A stretch of DNA of 43,283 nucleotides from an uncultured Slackia sp. (GTDB taxonomy: Bacteria; Actinomycetota; Coriobacteriia; Coriobacteriales; Eggerthellaceae). A program made the position numbers and the translations under genes. Within the stretch, counting starts at the first letter, position 1. Each line of letters begins with the position of its first letter. The notes beneath the pieces are model-generated. The model was given only the letters and a program-made list of their open reading frames with translations, did not search any database and had not been told where the DNA came from. Location of the stretch: positions 1-43,283 of the forward strand of contig NZ_CAKTVX010000015.1 of the NCBI RefSeq assembly GCF_934630525.1, given 5' to 3'. Positions 21,771 through 30,573 of this stretch are shown in pieces.

Positions 21771-22724
21771 TTACTCGGCGCCCAAAGCGAGTTCAGGGCC
21801 CAAAACGCCTTCATTCGAGGCGAAATCGGGAATGAAGCTTTCTTCGGCAGCACCCCCCTCCTGCCAGAAATAATCGTCGCACCCGATATCGTCGGTATAA
21901 TCAAGGAGTTCCTCGAACTGATCGGGGTCGACCCTCTGTTCAAGTTCGGGATGCAACGGAAACGTTCCCATGGGCGTGTATTGGCTCATGAGAGAGAGCT
22001 TGAGCTGGCCGATCGTTTCCTGCACGGCATACATTTCATGCACATAGCGCACGATTCGCTTGGTTTCCTCCAAGTGCGTCGGAAGCAGCAGTACGCGAAC
22101 GATAACGCGCACGCCCTGTTTCACCATGGCATCGAGCGACGCCTTCGCGAACTCGGGGTACGTTGGAGCCTTTGAATAGCTGCGCGCCGTATGGGCTTCG
22201 ATGTAGCGGAAATCGACCAGATAGGTATCGACGAGCCCATTGAGCAAGGCGATCGTTTGAGGGGTCTCGTAGCCCGAAGTGTTGTACACGAACGGGATAG
22301 TAAGCCCCGCTTCTCGCGCAAGCTTCGCCGCTTCAATGATTTGGGGCACATAGTGCGTAGGCGTTACGAGGTTCACGTTGAGTGCGCCTTGGTCCTGCAA
22401 TTCCAAAAAAATGCGCGCGAGACGACGCACGCTCACATCGACGCCGCAGCTGCCGTTCGCGATAGGCTCGTTTTGACAATACACGCAATGCAGCGGGCAA
22501 TTCGAGAAGAAAACGGCCCCGCTGCCCGCTTCGCCCGAAATCGGCGGCTCTTCCCAAAAATGAAGGGCTGCTCGGGCGATGCGCAGCTCATCTGCCGCGC
22601 CGCACACACCCCGCTCACCCGCTACGCGATTCGCGCCACAGGCACGAGGGCAGAGCGAGCAATGTTCAAGCAAGGAAATCGTGGCATCAGAAAAAGAGGC
22701 CGTCGAGAGAGCGGCCTCTTCCAT
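21771..22724 (-). CDS. PflX-like radical SAM protein
   Basis: The likely start is ATG 22724 (318 residues); the frame is open further upstream and TTG 22673 is another candidate. The radical SAM cluster is CPLHCVYCQN (C76, C80, C83). A second N-terminal cysteine set, HCSLCPRACG...GVCG (C22, C25, C29, C41), plus ALHFWEEPPISGE is characteristic of the PflX-like subgroup related to pyruvate formate-lyase activases, whose substrates are mostly unknown. The first codons coincide with the terminator of the upstream degV gene. It stands alone between degV and thrC. Confidence 0.82.
   Translation of the reverse strand: MEEAALSTASFSDATISLLEHCSLCPRACGANRVAGERGVCGAADELRIARAALHFWEEPPISGEAGSGAVFFSNCPLHCVYCQNEPIANGSCGVDVSVRRLARIFLELQDQGALNVNLVTPTHYVPQIIEAAKLAREAGLTIPFVYNTSGYETPQTIALLNGLVDTYLVDFRYIEAHTARSYSKAPTYPEFAKASLDAMVKQGVRVIVRVLLLPTHLEETKRIVRYVHEMYAVQETIGQLKLSLMSQYTPMGTFPLHPELEQRVDPDQFEELLDYTDDIGCDDYFWQEGGAAEESFIPDFASNEGVLGPELALGAE
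22691..22720 (-). terminator. Intrinsic terminator after degV
   Basis: AAGAGGCCG (22694-22702) pairs with CGGCCTCTT (22712-22720) around a nine-base loop; on the minus strand it is followed by TTTTTCTG. It lies 40 bp after the degV stop and inside the first codons of the radical SAM frame. Confidence 0.85.
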
Positions 22725-22758
22725 GCATAATTTGTTATCGGGCGCACCAATCAACAGC

Positions 22759-23688
22759 CTAGGCGCCGCCCTTGATTTTGCGCGCGATGCGATCGGCCAC
22801 CGAAAGGTCTTCACGGCGGTCTTGTCCCCAAAATACGATTGCGATCATATCGGGTCCCACATGGGTTCCGATAACGGGACCAACATGCAAATCGAGGAAC
22901 ATGGCATCTTCTTGCTCCTTCGCGATAAGCTCATGCATGCGCTCAAGATCTTTGGGGCAATCGGCATTGCCGGTCACGATAGCGCCCGAAGGGCCATCCT
23001 GGGAAACCTTATCGAGGTAGAACTGAGCGAGCTGGCGAATGCCTTTTTTGCGCCCACGAGCCACGCCCTTCAGAGTGAGCTTGCCTTCCAAATCGATGGT
23101 AAGCATGGGCTTCACGTCGAGTTTCGCGCCCGCCGCAGCAACGCCATCGGGAATGCGGCCGCCACGTCGCAACGATTCAAGGTCGTCGACCATAAACATC
23201 ATATTAAGGAAGTAGCGCGCCTCTTCGGCCCATTCGACGAGCTCTTCAGCCGTAAGGCCCGCATCGCGCTGACGCAGGGCCTCATACACCAACGCCCCTT
23301 CCGCAACAGATGCAAGCTTGGTATCGACGATGTGCAGCTGCATATCGGGGTATTTTTCCTGAAGCTGATCACGCACAAGCAACGACACGTTGTAGCTGCC
23401 CGAAAGCGCGGACGAGAAGCTCAAGTACACCGTAGGAATGCCCGATTGCGCAGCGCGCTCGAACACCTCAGTGTAAGCGGGAATGGAGATTTGGGACGTC
23501 GTAGGGAAATTGCCCTTGCGCATACGGTCATAAAATTCCTTGGCCGGCATGCTCGCGCCGAAATCGTCGAGATGCTGCTCGGTATCGAAGAGGAACGGGA
23601 ATTCAACAAGATACACGCCCTCGCGCTGCACCATATCAAGCGGCAAATCGCAACACGAGTCGATAATAAGATTGCATTTCGCAGTCAT
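22759..23688 (-). CDS. DegV-family fatty-acid-binding protein
   Basis: The 309-residue protein is of the DegV/FakB type: N-terminal LIIDSCCDLPLDM, the fatty-acid contact loop FPTTSQISIPAY, FSSALSGSYNV, VDTKLASVAEGALV and the C-terminal THVGPDMIAIVFWG. FakB proteins carry fatty acids to the kinase FakA for membrane phospholipid synthesis; no fakA-like gene is nearby. ATG 23688 has GAAAGG eight bases upstream; the further in-frame ATG at 23730 lacks one. Confidence 0.92.
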   Translation of the reverse strand: MTAKCNLIIDSCCDLPLDMVQREGVYLVEFPFLFDTEQHLDDFGASMPAKEFYDRMRKGNFPTTSQISIPAYTEVFERAAQSGIPTVYLSFSSALSGSYNVSLLVRDQLQEKYPDMQLHIVDTKLASVAEGALVYEALRQRDAGLTAEELVEWAEEARYFLNMMFMVDDLESLRRGGRIPDGVAAAGAKLDVKPMLTIDLEGKLTLKGVARGRKKGIRQLAQFYLDKVSQDGPSGAIVTGNADCPKDLERMHELIAKEQEDAMFLDLHVGPVIGTHVGPDMIAIVFWGQDRREDLSVADRIARKIKGGA

Positions 23689-23834
23689 TCTTGGCCTTTC
23701 TGAAAGCGATTCCGCGCTCCTTACGCGCAATACTTTGACAGACGAACTATATCAGGTCACGGCAGCATTGGCGTCGCTTTGTCAAAAAGGAATCAAATTG
23801 TCACTTACGGCGAGCGTGCCAAAGCCCACGACGC

Positions 23835-23872
23835 AAAAAGGCGGCATCGAGCCAAAAACCCAATGCCGCCTT
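23835..23872 (-). terminator. Intrinsic terminator after pncB
   Basis: AAGGCGGCAT (23838-23847) pairs perfectly with ATGCCGCCTT (23863-23872); on the minus strand it is followed by TTTTGCG. It is 33 bp past the pncB stop. Confidence 0.85.
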
Positions 23873-23904
23873 AGTATTCCGCACTCGAAATGAAACGAGT
23901 AATC

Positions 23905-25407
23905 TTACCAACCGATTTTTTGGCCGCGGAGTTCTGCCACAAGCGCCGCACGACGATGCCACATGCCCTCTTCCAGGCCCACGGGATACGTATGCGGGTT
24001 CAACAAGCGTTTCTGCGATTCGTCAAGCTTCCCAAGGGCTTCTTTCGCACGCGCCTGCGCCGCCATGGCGCAACGGTCTTCGGCGGCGAGCACCGATTTG
24101 CCGTCACGCGAAAGCGGGCGGAGCAGCGTTTCGCTCGCAAGGCCCGCAAGCGATTTCTGGCGAAGCAAGTCGGACGGGTCGATAATCTTATCTTCGGCAT
24201 TCACCGGTTCATTCACGTCGAAAACCATGTCGCCCGCAATGCGACCATCTTCGAAGAAGAAACGGCGCACATCGAGAACGCCCGGAAGCGTGAGTTTGCT
24301 CGACATCTCGGTTACCTTGAGACGAGCCTTCCATTTCGATTCGCTCGGCGATTTCGTCGCCGAGAGCTTGTACACGCCGCCAAGCGCTGGCTGGTCATAC
24401 GCGGTTGCGAGCTTCGTGCCAACGCCCCAACTCATGACGCTCGCGCCCTGCTCACGAATAGATTCAATCGTATACTCATCCAAATCGTTCGAGAGCACGA
24501 TGCCGCAATCAGTAAGGCCCGCCGCATCGAGACGCTCACGCGCATAACGAGAAAGCCATGCAAGGTCGCCCGAGTCGATGCGAATGCCGGCAAGTTTTTC
24601 CCCACGCTCACGCATTTCAAGACCCACGGTAATGGCATTTTCAATGCCCTTTTTCACGTTGTACGTATCGACAAGCAGAACGCAGTTCGTGGGGAAGCAC
24701 TTCGCGTACGCGCGGAACGCCTCAAGCTCGCTGTCGAACGACATAACCCAAGAATGAGAATGCGTGCCCGAAACGGGAATGCCGTAGAGCTTGCCCGCAA
24801 GCACATTGGAAGTCGAGGCGCATCCGCCGACAACCGCAGCGCGACTCGCCCACAGCGAACCGCCAGCGCCTTGCGCGCGACGCAGACCGAATTCCGCGAC
24901 AGGCGTTTTCGCGGCAAGGCACACGCGAGCCGCTTTCGTCGCGATAAGCGTTTGGAAGTTCACGCAATTCAAAAGCGCGGTCTCGAGCAGCTGGCATTCA
25001 AGAATGGGGCCCATGACGCGAACGATGGGCTCCATCGGGAAAATGACCTCGCCCTCGCGCACCGCGTCGATGTCCACAGAAAGCTTCAGGGCCTGAAGGT
25101 ATTCAAGGAACTCCGCCTTGAAGAGCTTGCCGCCGCCGGGCGCGTTGAGCCCGGCCAGGTATTCGATATCGGATTCGGTGAATTCGAACCCATCGATCAT
25201 TTCCGCGAGCTGAGACATGCCGCACGCAATGGCAAAGCCGCCTTTGAAAGGAGCATCGCGGAAGAAAACCGTGAAGCACGCCTGCTCGTCGAGCTTGCCA
25301 TTTTCCCAATACCCCTGCGCCATCGTGAGCTGGTACAAGTCGGTAAGCAGCCCATACGCCAAGCGCGGCGTTCCGTTTTCGACGGTTGGCTCGTCGAGGG
25401 TTTTCAT
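23905..25407 (-). CDS. pncB: Nicotinate phosphoribosyltransferase
   Basis: The 500-residue enzyme makes nicotinate mononucleotide from nicotinate and PRPP, salvaging NAD. The N-terminus (LLTDLYQLTMAQGYWENG) and FRDAPFKGGFAI are typical, the catalytic His is H217 in VSGTHSHSWVMSF, and IRIDSGDLAWLS and NDLDEYTI line the phosphate site. The start ATG 25407 has AAAGGAG upstream, next to the terminator of ricT. Single-gene transcript with terminators on both sides. Confidence 0.96.
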   Translation of the reverse strand: MKTLDEPTVENGTPRLAYGLLTDLYQLTMAQGYWENGKLDEQACFTVFFRDAPFKGGFAIACGMSQLAEMIDGFEFTESDIEYLAGLNAPGGGKLFKAEFLEYLQALKLSVDIDAVREGEVIFPMEPIVRVMGPILECQLLETALLNCVNFQTLIATKAARVCLAAKTPVAEFGLRRAQGAGGSLWASRAAVVGGCASTSNVLAGKLYGIPVSGTHSHSWVMSFDSELEAFRAYAKCFPTNCVLLVDTYNVKKGIENAITVGLEMRERGEKLAGIRIDSGDLAWLSRYARERLDAAGLTDCGIVLSNDLDEYTIESIREQGASVMSWGVGTKLATAYDQPALGGVYKLSATKSPSESKWKARLKVTEMSSKLTLPGVLDVRRFFFEDGRIAGDMVFDVNEPVNAEDKIIDPSDLLRQKSLAGLASETLLRPLSRDGKSVLAAEDRCAMAAQARAKEALGKLDESQKRLLNPHTYPVGLEEGMWHRRAALVAELRGQKIGW

Positions 25408-25422
25408 CTTGATACTCCTTTC

Positions 25423-25458
25423 AAAAAATGGGACAGGAGCTCATTCCTGTCCCATTTT
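25423..25458 (-). terminator. Intrinsic terminator after ricT
   Basis: AAAATGGGACAGGA (25425-25438) pairs perfectly over 14 bp with TCCTGTCCCATTTT (25445-25458), loop GCTCAT, followed on the minus strand by further T residues. It separates ricT from pncB; the pncB ribosome binding site follows at once. Confidence 0.92.
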
Positions 25459-25461
25459 GGG

Positions 25462-26904
25462 TTATTGCCCGCGGTTCTGGCTCTCGCCGCCCTGCGCCTT
25501 ATGCGTGCGACGACGAGGACGCCTATGCGTCGAGGTTTCGTTTGCCTGAGCCTGTTGCGCGCCTTGAGCCTTCGTTTGAGACAGGCCCGAGGAGCGTTGC
25601 CCAGGACGGCGTTGCTGTTTAGGCTTATCTTGTTTTTGCGCCGCGCCGCGGTTTTTCTGCTGCTGCGGCTTATCGGACGAACGCTTAGGCTGCGTATTCT
25701 GGGGAGCCTGGCCATCGCGGCGTTTCGAACCCTGGGCGGTTTGCGAGCTGCGGCGTTTCACACGGCCCTGGCCCTGCTTCTGCTGATCCTCGCCACCTGC
25801 GGCTTCACTGCGAGAATGCTGCTTGCGCTGAGAATCGCGCTTCTCTTCAACAGGAGCTTGCGAGGAAGCGCCGCGCGAACGACGGCGGCGGCGCGAAGTG
25901 CGGCCCTGGTCCTCGTCGGCTTCGGCCTTGCGCGATTTGCGGGAGCTCTCGTTATGACGCGCCACGGGCGCTTCGGCGAGCTTATCGGTGCCCGTGAAAA
26001 TCGAACGATCGACGATTTCCGCAACCTGCATATTCGGATTCGCGGCATTGATGGCGGCCTCAAGCACGTCGGCGGAAACAGAATTCGGCTTGCCCGACTT
26101 TTTGTCGACGCCCATCTCGGAGACGGGAACGCGCACGCGCTTGTCTTCGACCTGCAGCGTGACGGTTTCGCGAGGCACGTTGATTTCAACGACCTTCGCT
26201 TCGCCGCCCGGCACTTTCACCATTGACCCCTGCTTGGGGCAATGGCACTTGAATTCCTTATAGGTATCGGACTCGTAGCGAAGGCAGCACATGAGACGAC
26301 CGCACAAGCCCGAGATCTTTTGCGGGTTCAACGACAGATCCTGGTCTTTCGCCATGCGAATAGACACCGGATTGAACTGGCCGCCCAAGCGAGCGCAGCA
26401 CAGCTCCTGACCGCAATGCCCGAAACCGCCGACGATGCGCGCTTCGTCGCGCACGCCGATTTGACGCATGTCGATTCGAACGTGGAATTTCGCAGCGAGC
26501 GCGCGTACGAGTTCGCGGAAATCGATGCGCTCATCTGCTTCGAAGTAGAAAATCGCCTTGTCGCCATCGAAAAGGAATTCGACGGTCACGGGATGCATAT
26601 CGAGCTTGTATTGCTCGACCATTTCCTTAAAAACGGGCAGCGCCTCTTCGGCCTGGGCCTGAAGATTCGCCCATTTCGCGGAATCTTCGGACGTGGCCTT
26701 GCGCATCACGGGCTTCAGGGGGCTTTTAAGTTTCGCGATGGCGTCTTCGGAAACCTCTTTCAGGTTTTCGTCGGCCACCCCGTATTCAAGGCCGCGCTCG
26801 GTTTTCACGATGAGCGCATCGCCCGCGGAAAATTCAATTCCATTGGGATCGAACCACAATACCCGAGGGTTATAGGTAAGCCTGACGGCAGCGACGTTAG
26901 GCAT
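25462..26904 (-). CDS. ricT: RicT/YaaT (PSP1-domain) protein with long basic tail
   Basis: Residues about 1-300 are the PSP1/RicT core with its cysteine pattern (GHCGQELCCARL, GLCGRLMCCLRYE, KCHCPKQGSM), which in Bacillus helps bind 4Fe-4S clusters in the Y-complex that directs RNase Y maturation of mRNAs. About 160 C-terminal residues are a disordered Arg/Lys/Gln/Ser tail (RRRRRSRGASS, QPKRSSDKPQQQKNRG, RRPRRRTHKAQ), far beyond the usual length near 280 residues. The tail would suit RNA binding. The start overlaps the holB stop by eight bases, the same tmk-holB-ricT order seen in many Gram-positives. Confidence 0.92.
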   Translation of the reverse strand: MPNVAAVRLTYNPRVLWFDPNGIEFSAGDALIVKTERGLEYGVADENLKEVSEDAIAKLKSPLKPVMRKATSEDSAKWANLQAQAEEALPVFKEMVEQYKLDMHPVTVEFLFDGDKAIFYFEADERIDFRELVRALAAKFHVRIDMRQIGVRDEARIVGGFGHCGQELCCARLGGQFNPVSIRMAKDQDLSLNPQKISGLCGRLMCCLRYESDTYKEFKCHCPKQGSMVKVPGGEAKVVEINVPRETVTLQVEDKRVRVPVSEMGVDKKSGKPNSVSADVLEAAINAANPNMQVAEIVDRSIFTGTDKLAEAPVARHNESSRKSRKAEADEDQGRTSRRRRRSRGASSQAPVEEKRDSQRKQHSRSEAAGGEDQQKQGQGRVKRRSSQTAQGSKRRDGQAPQNTQPKRSSDKPQQQKNRGAAQKQDKPKQQRRPGQRSSGLSQTKAQGAQQAQANETSTHRRPRRRTHKAQGGESQNRGQ

Positions 26905-28027
26905 AGAGAACCTCTCTTATCTCGAAAAGCATCGACTCGATGCTCACTTGCGGAGAAACATTATACGAAATGGCGTCTTCGCAGGCGCTCACGCATTCCT
27001 GCGCGCGCGTAACGCGCTCGAGCGTAGTGCGGGCAGCGGCGTCATGGATAGACGCAGCCACATCGACGTTGACGACGAGAGAATCGTCGCCTGCACAGCA
27101 TACTCCCACGTCGCGAAGCCATGCGCGAGTTATCGAGCACATTTGGCGCAACAATTCCATGGACGCCGCGCTCATGGCGCGCTTCTGACGAGCTTCAAGC
27201 TGCTTAAGGGCCGAAGCCTGCAGGAATTCAGCCTTCTCTTCCAAATCGCGCTCTTGTTCACGACGCACTTCGTCGAGCGGCGTTTTGGATGCCAAAACCA
27301 AATCACGTGCATACTCAAGAATATCGAGGTCATCTGCGCGCAAAAGAGAGCCCATGGCGCTTATGATCTTCGTGCGGAACACGCCTCGCTCCTTGGAGCG
27401 TAAAAACTGAGCCGCCTTTGTGATGGAGCCGCCCACCGCCTGAATGGCAATGGTGGCCTCGGGAAGGGTGCAACCCGTATTCTGGGCCAGAATGCCCGAC
27501 GCCTCGCTCGCCGGAATATGGCGGAACGGCACAACTTGACAGCGCGACACGATGGTCGGCAGCACGGCTTCGCGCGTGCGACCAAGCAAGATAATCGTGA
27601 CGTCGTCAGGAGGCTCTTCGAGCGTCTTCAAAAACGCGTTCGCGGCCGACGTGCCAAGCGAATCGACCCGGTCGAGGATATACACCTTATGCTTGCCAGC
27701 AAGCGGAGCCAACTGGGAATCGGCGACAAGTTCGCGAATTTGTTCGACGACGTAGCCCTGGGCACCTTCCGGCGCAAGATAATGCACGTCGGGATGGGAT
27801 TTGCGATCGACGCGGCGGCACGTGTCTGCCGAGCACGCCTCGCACGAAGAGCATGGGTCGCCCTCGCACACGATGGCTTTCGCAAGCGCGAACGCCGCCG
27901 CCGTTTTATTCGAACCAGCGGGCCCCGTAAACAAATACGCATGGCTCACGCGATCGCCGCGCACGCACGCGCGCAAGAAGTCGCGAACCTTGGGCTGCCC
28001 GAAAATGCCGTCGAAGACGTCAGACAT
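26897..28027 (-). CDS. holB: DNA polymerase III subunit delta'
   Basis: The 376-residue clamp-loader subunit has a Walker A-like loop (TGPAGSNKTAAAF), a zinc module (CSSCEACSADTCRRV, with the earlier CEGD), VYILDRVDSLG in the Walker B position and the SRC motif (TIVSRCQVVPF) that stimulates ATPase neighbours. It works with tau and delta to load the sliding clamp. ATG 28027 overlaps the tmk stop by one base. Length is slightly greater than in E. coli. Confidence 0.95.
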   Translation of the reverse strand: MSDVFDGIFGQPKVRDFLRACVRGDRVSHAYLFTGPAGSNKTAAAFALAKAIVCEGDPCSSCEACSADTCRRVDRKSHPDVHYLAPEGAQGYVVEQIRELVADSQLAPLAGKHKVYILDRVDSLGTSAANAFLKTLEEPPDDVTIILLGRTREAVLPTIVSRCQVVPFRHIPASEASGILAQNTGCTLPEATIAIQAVGGSITKAAQFLRSKERGVFRTKIISAMGSLLRADDLDILEYARDLVLASKTPLDEVRREQERDLEEKAEFLQASALKQLEARQKRAMSAASMELLRQMCSITRAWLRDVGVCCAGDDSLVVNVDVAASIHDAAARTTLERVTRAQECVSACEDAISYNVSPQVSIESMLFEIREVLYA

Positions 28028-28797
28028 TATTCAGCCCCGTTTTCCGAATGCGAAACGGGAGCGGCAAACGTCGCTTTTCCCGTATGGGGCTTTTTGATGT
28101 CGAGCGGTGCAAAATACGCGCCCGATTCATCCTCGAGCAGTTCTTCCATAAATGGGAAAATATCAGCGAGTTCCGCGAATACAGCCCGAGACGTTTTCGA
28201 CTTCTTATCGGCCGAATGCACCGTGCGAATGCGCGCCGAATCGTCGGCAGCGATTTCAGCGAACGCGTTGCGCACGCGCTCATGGAATTCAACCCCCGCA
28301 GATTCAAGGCGATCGGCGCCATCGTTTTTCGTCGCGCGAACCAAGCCGTCTTTCGTCGAGGGCGGAACGAGCAGAATGGTCCTATCGGGAACAATGCCCT
28401 GGCATGCGAACAAATTGGCGCGCCTCACGAAATCGGCATCGAGCCCACGGCCGTATGCCTGATACGCCGTCGTGGAATCGAAGAAGCGATCGCATAAAAC
28501 CACAGCACCACGCTCGAGCGCCGGCTTAATGACCTCTTCAACGATTTGGGCACGCGCCGCTTCGTACACAAGAAGCTCGCACGCATCGCACATCGCGGCA
28601 TTGCCCGGATCGAGCACGATGCTGCGCAGCTTATCGCCTATAGCGGTTCCACCCGGCTCGCGCAAACGCACCACTTCAAAGCCGCGTGCTTCGAGCGTTT
28701 CTGCCAAAAAGCGAATATGGGTCGTTTTACCCGCACCTTCGCCGCCTTCGAACGAAACGAAGACGCCGCGGGATTGACCGGCCTTATTCGAGGTCAT
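28027..28797 (-). CDS. tmk: Thymidylate kinase
   Basis: The 256-residue kinase makes dTDP from dTMP. The P-loop is FEGGEGAGKTTHI (about 17-29), followed by LREPGGTAIGDKLR and the DR box CDRFFDSTTAYQAYGRG. It is about 40 residues longer than typical enzymes because of a C-terminal extension (from about 215, EDESGAYFAPLDIKK) of unknown role. The gene starts 14 bp inside the end of fumB, and its stop overlaps the holB start (TAATG), so all are co-translated. Confidence 0.95.
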   Translation of the reverse strand: MTSNKAGQSRGVFVSFEGGEGAGKTTHIRFLAETLEARGFEVVRLREPGGTAIGDKLRSIVLDPGNAAMCDACELLVYEAARAQIVEEVIKPALERGAVVLCDRFFDSTTAYQAYGRGLDADFVRRANLFACQGIVPDRTILLVPPSTKDGLVRATKNDGADRLESAGVEFHERVRNAFAEIAADDSARIRTVHSADKKSKTSRAVFAELADIFPFMEELLEDESGAYFAPLDIKKPHTGKATFAAPVSHSENGAE

Positions 28798-29332
28798 AAA
28801 TACAACTTCCCTTCACATCGACGCCTACGAAGACGGGAAAGTCCCGCACAACGATGCGTCGCAAAGCCTCAGTGCCCAAGTCGTCATATGCAACGACCTC
28901 GCCAGATTCAACACGCTGGGCCAAAAGCGCCGCAGCGCCGCCCGTAGCAACGAAATAGATCGAACCGGTTTCAACGCATGCATCAATCACGGCCTGGCTG
29001 CGCACGCCCTTGCCCACCGTGGCGGCAATGCCCGCCCGATGCAGCTCGGGGGCAGCGAAATCCATGCGCGATGCCGTGGTGGGGCCAACCGCGCCGAAAG
29101 GACGCCCCGCAGCAGGAGGCGTGGGACCCGCGTAAAAAATCGTGGCGCCCTCCAAATCATACGGAAGGCTTCCTTGCTCGCGCAGCTCGTCGAGCAAGCG
29201 CATATGGCCGGCATCACGCAGCGTGTACATGACACCCGAAAGCGTGCAGGCATCGCCGGCGCGAAGGGCGGCAAGCGCCTCGCGGGAAAGAGGCAGCTCC
29301 AATGCCAGAGGAGAATTCATCGACTCGGACAT
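28784..29332 (-). CDS. fumB: Class I fumarate hydratase, beta subunit
   Basis: The 182-residue subunit carries the C-terminal part of an iron-sulfur fumarase/tartrate dehydratase: LRAGDACTLSGVMYTLRDAGH, FYAGPTPPAAGRPFGAVGPTT and VGKGVRSQAVI, with the conserved GPTT(A)SRMD. It forms an enzyme with the alpha subunit that hydrates fumarate to malate. ATG 29332 has GGGGGAG upstream and is two bases after the fumA stop. The symbol follows local convention for the beta subunit. Confidence 0.93.
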   Translation of the reverse strand: MSESMNSPLALELPLSREALAALRAGDACTLSGVMYTLRDAGHMRLLDELREQGSLPYDLEGATIFYAGPTPPAAGRPFGAVGPTTASRMDFAAPELHRAGIAATVGKGVRSQAVIDACVETGSIYFVATGGAAALLAQRVESGEVVAYDDLGTEALRRIVVRDFPVFVGVDVKGSCIYDLE

Positions 29333-29334
29333 GC

Positions 29335-30225
29335 CTACTCCCCCATTTCCGCATTAACGCGCTCGAACACACCAGTCTGCGCATTAAACTCAAACGTGGC
29401 GCGGCGCATGGCGGAACAGCCCATGTTGATGGCGAGCGGCAAAGCCGCGATATGGCACGGCGCCGTGTTCACATGCACAGCGAGCGCCAGCGTTTTGCCT
29501 CCAAGGGCGCCAGGGCCCATGCCCGTCGCGTTCACCATATCGAGCAGCTCGTTTTCCAATTCCGCCGTACGTTCGTCCTTCGCGGAGGAGCCGACAGGGC
29601 GCAGGAGCGCCGATTTGGCCATGCCAGCGACTTTATCGAACGTGCCCCCGATACCAATGCCAATCACAAGCGGCGGGCACGCATTTGCCGCCTTGTGGCG
29701 AACGCAATCCATGACTTCATTGAGAATGCCCTGCTTGCCAGCGCCCGGCGGCAGCATAACAACGCGCGAAGCATTATCGGATCCGCCGCCCTTCAACAGC
29801 ACATGCAGCCTGCATCCAGGCTTTTCGCTGAAATGAACATCGGTGAAAGCGGGCGTGTTGTCGCTGGTATTCGCGCGATCGAAAAACGCATCGCGCACGA
29901 CGCTCTTGCGTAGAAGCGCTTCGGTATATGCGCGAGCAACCGCATCGTCGGTTTCCGCAAACACGTCGCCTGGCACGAGCACATCGGGACCCGCCTCAAG
30001 GCAGACCCAGCATGTTCCCGTATCTTGGCAAATGGGGACGCAATCGCGCTCGGCGATTTCCGCATTTTCGAGAAGCTGGTCAAGAACGAGCGCGCCACGC
30101 GATTCGCCCTCGGCCTTTCGTGCTTCCGCAAGCGAGCGTTTCACGTCGCACGGAAGCACGCATGCGATATTGGGGATGGCCTCATACACGGCTTTCGCCA
30201 CGGCCTGTTTAGTAATGAGTTTCAT
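29335..30225 (-). CDS. fumA: Class I fumarate hydratase, alpha subunit
   Basis: The 296-residue subunit binds the 4Fe-4S cluster: candidate ligands in CVPICQDTGTC, CVRHKAANACPP and MGCSAMRR, plus GIGIGGTFDKVAGMAKSALL. It works in anaerobic central metabolism (malate/fumarate). I place the start at ATG 30225, which aligns best with the family; ATG 30234 and 30255 are in frame. TATACT at about 30241-30246 looks like a -10 box and would put the transcript start very close to 30234, so initiation could be on a very short leader. Confidence 0.93.
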   Translation of the reverse strand: MKLITKQAVAKAVYEAIPNIACVLPCDVKRSLAEARKAEGESRGALVLDQLLENAEIAERDCVPICQDTGTCWVCLEAGPDVLVPGDVFAETDDAVARAYTEALLRKSVVRDAFFDRANTSDNTPAFTDVHFSEKPGCRLHVLLKGGGSDNASRVVMLPPGAGKQGILNEVMDCVRHKAANACPPLVIGIGIGGTFDKVAGMAKSALLRPVGSSAKDERTAELENELLDMVNATGMGPGALGGKTLALAVHVNTAPCHIAALPLAINMGCSAMRRATFEFNAQTGVFERVNAEMGE

Positions 30226-30360
30226 AGTATCCATAAAGACAAGTATAGCCCGCACCCGACGAATAAACTTCGACGAATGCAGGCTATATAAGATGCGCGA
30301 AATTATCCGGCCTTTCCCGAGCCGTCGTCCAGCACCGCAGAAACGTAAAGCTGCTGCACC

Positions 30361-30563
30361 GCCGAGGCGCGGACGCGAGACGCAAAGCGAAGCGGCTAAG
30401 CTCCGATTTCGCTGCGCATGGAAGCCGTCGGTGTTAACTTTTGCCCTTCATTCTAAAATGAAACACCGCCAAGCGAGCGCATAGCGAGCCGAAGGCGAAC
30501 GATAGCTCGCTGTGGCTCCAGACGGAGCGAAATCGAAGAGGAATCACACGTCCGCACCTCGGC
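30361..30563. repeat. Intergenic inverted-repeat element 1
   Basis: The gap fumA-nanE (30226-30573) holds no gene. Arms 30361-30377 and 30547-30563 pair over 17 bp with two G-U type changes. Inside, a second stem is CGGTGT/ACACCG (30429-30434, 30463-30468) around TTCATTCTAAAATGAA. The segment 30424-30508, read on the minus strand, matches element 2 (33511-33594 plus strand), with the shared core ending CTATGCGCTCG. It may also end the nanE transcript, as no other terminator is seen. Confidence 0.65.
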
Positions 30564-30573
30564 GCAAAAGGTA

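Noticed and set aside
23890..26226. Long plus-strand open frame of 778 codons
   Set aside because: It is antisense to pncB and ricT, rich in Arg/His/Leu, and shows no domain; such frames arise from the GC-rich codon use of the minus-strand genes.
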